A DNA stretch of 64,000 nucleotides from Echinicola vietnamensis DSM 17526 (GTDB taxonomy: Bacteria; Bacteroidota; Bacteroidia; Cytophagales; Cyclobacteriaceae), in the NCBI RefSeq assembly GCF_000325705.1, contig NC_019904.1, forward strand, positions 3,598,001 to 3,662,000. The letters run 5' to 3'. The notes below the pieces were generated by a model. It saw only the letters and a program-made list of their open reading frames with translations. It did not search any database and had not been told where the DNA came from. Shown here piece by piece: positions 62,923-64,000 of this stretch (the first letter of the stretch is position 1; each line of letters opens with the position of its first letter). The position numbers and the translations under genes are program-made.

Positions 62923-64000
62923 ATGAATAGATTGAGAGTTGTATTGTTATTAGTGCTGGTGAGCTTAAATGCATTTGGCCAGCAAAAAAGACCCCTTAAA
63001 CATGAAGATTACGACGGGTGGGAGTCGGTATCCTCCACTTCGCTCAGCAAGGATGGCCACTGGGTTGGTTTTGAGATCAATCCGCAAGATGGCGACGGCA
63101 GGGTGGAAGTAAAGCCTCACGATGGCCAAGGGAATAGTTTTTCGATTGAGAGAGGAGATCATTACACTTTTTCCCATGACAGTCATTGGGTGGTGGGAAA
63201 AATTCTGCCGCAAAAGGATACGGTGAGAATGCTTAAACTAGCCGAGAAAAAAGCCAAGGACATGCCAAAGGATAGCCTGTTTATCCTTTCCTTGGAAGAA
63301 GGTGGTTTGGAAAAGCTTTCTCGGATAAAGTCCTTCAAGGTTCCTGAAAAAGAAGGTAATTGGCTTGCTATCCATTTTGAGAAAGAGGATAAAGATGCAT
63401 CCAAAGATAAATCCGCAAAAGACAGTACAGAAACCGACAGCACACATAAGAAGAAACATCCTAAAACAGATGGAACGCTTTTGACTGTGAGGAATTTTGA
63501 CGGATCTGTTAGTTATGAAATTCAGCGTGTAGCCCAATACGGGTTCTCCGAGAAAGGTGATTACCTTTATTTTGTGCAAGCGGAAGAAGATACCCTTGAC
63601 AATGCAGCCATCGGGCTGCTTGCATTGAAAAACGGTGAAAGGACGTTGCTTGATTCTGGAATGACCAAATACAGTGATGCGGCTTTTTCAAAGGACTTGA
63701 AACATTTCGCCTATTTGGCTTCTGGAGATTCGGCAAAAGCAGAGGAGCCTTATTACCAACTGTTTTTGCATAACATCGGTAAAGATGGAAGTGAGGCCAT
63801 TGTAACCAAAGATACAGAAGGGCTTTTGGCAGAAGGCAAGGTGGCTAAAAGCGGCAATCTGAAGTTTTCAGAAAATGGAAGCAGGCTGTTTTTCGGTGTC
63901 AATGAAGACTACAAAACCTATGCTTACGAAGATGATACGACCATTCTTGATGAGGACCGCGTTTCTTTGGATATCTGGAGCTGGAAGGATGATGAAATCC
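62923..64000 (+). CDS. S9 family peptidase, N-terminal part (runs off window)
   Basis: 359 codons from ATG 62923 with an intact frame to the window end; the gene continues beyond. Signal peptide (VLLLVLVSLNAFGQ). The visible part is the beta-propeller domain of Bacteroidota prolyl-oligopeptidase-family enzymes: WESVSSTSLSKDGHWVGFEI, HYTFSHDSHWVVGKI, a Lys/Asp-rich low-complexity insert (about 160-185; KDKSAKDSTETDS), TVRNFDGSVSYEI and FSENGSRLFFGV. The catalytic alpha/beta domain with GxSxGG lies outside. Secreted or periplasmic peptidase, expected to cleave peptides after Pro or other residues; exact type cannot be told from this half. Confidence 0.85.
   Translation, partial: MNRLRVVLLLVLVSLNAFGQQKRPLKHEDYDGWESVSSTSLSKDGHWVGFEINPQDGDGRVEVKPHDGQGNSFSIERGDHYTFSHDSHWVVGKILPQKDTVRMLKLAEKKAKDMPKDSLFILSLEEGGLEKLSRIKSFKVPEKEGNWLAIHFEKEDKDASKDKSAKDSTETDSTHKKKHPKTDGTLLTVRNFDGSVSYEIQRVAQYGFSEKGDYLYFVQAEEDTLDNAAIGLLALKNGERTLLDSGMTKYSDAAFSKDLKHFAYLASGDSAKAEEPYYQLFLHNIGKDGSEAIVTKDTEGLLAEGKVAKSGNLKFSENGSRLFFGVNEDYKTYAYEDDTTILDEDRVSLDIWSWKDDEI

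Overview
The window looks like chromosomal DNA of a Bacteroidota bacterium, most likely order Cytophagales, family Cyclobacteriaceae (Echinicola/Algoriphagus-like). The genus is my inference from protein flavour. The evidence is: promoters of the Bacteroidota type (TTTG about 20 nt before TAnnTTTG), almost no Shine-Dalgarno sequences, many short-signal lipoproteins, SusC-like TonB receptors with an N-terminal carboxypeptidase-like domain, LytTR two-component signalling, and Bacteroidota-specific families. No rRNA, tRNA, CRISPR, prophage, transposase or integrase gene was seen. About 52 genes are intact and two are cut by the window ends (rmuC on the left, an S9 peptidase on the right).

Layout. 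1-5.3 kb: rmuC end, a DUF4136 lipoprotein, a leaderless-looking metzincin-type zinc protease and a small conserved protein. 5.4-9.1 kb: trkA-trkH potassium uptake and a PhzF-like isomerase. 9.3-17.4 kb: a MITE-like inverted repeat, a PQQ sugar dehydrogenase, small lipoproteins, a TonB receptor paired with a lipoprotein, and a large outer-membrane barrel protein. 18-25 kb: subtilisin-like protease, alpha/beta hydrolase, gap (GAPDH), map, SulP transporter. 25.8-34 kb: cyclopropane fatty acid synthase, ywbE, LytS/LytR-type pair, LacI regulator, M23 peptidase. 34.2-44 kb: alaS, gatB, a TlpA-like thioredoxin lipoprotein, then an unnamed four-gene envelope cluster ending in a large leucine-rich-repeat protein. 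44.8-52.4 kb: formylglycine-generating-enzyme-like lipoprotein, ferritin, kdsB, rsmE-crp/fnr-SMR, DEAD-box helicase. 52.9-61.4 kb: gltA and a complete SUF iron-sulfur operon (sufBCDSE, a MIP18/SufT-like gene and a bacilliredoxin), headed by an Lrp/AsnC gene. 61.5-62.8 kb: a gene-free repeat array, followed by the S9 peptidase.

Functional themes: ion and sulfate transport, envelope proteases and lipoproteins, iron handling (SUF operon with three candidate iron-type operator boxes, ferritin, bacilliredoxin), and core translation genes.

The least explained material is: (a) the four-gene secreted cluster at 39.6-44.0 kb, whose LRR protein is built from three modules that each begin with a Trp-Trp motif; (b) the promoter / 23-codon hydrophobic ORF / terminator unit at 61.5-61.7 kb; (c) two families of dispersed, non-coding repeats, one of which forms a 251-bp tandem array; (d) a 5'-UTR hairpin that buries the helicase start region; and (e) TTTAGA-type palindromes around sufB.
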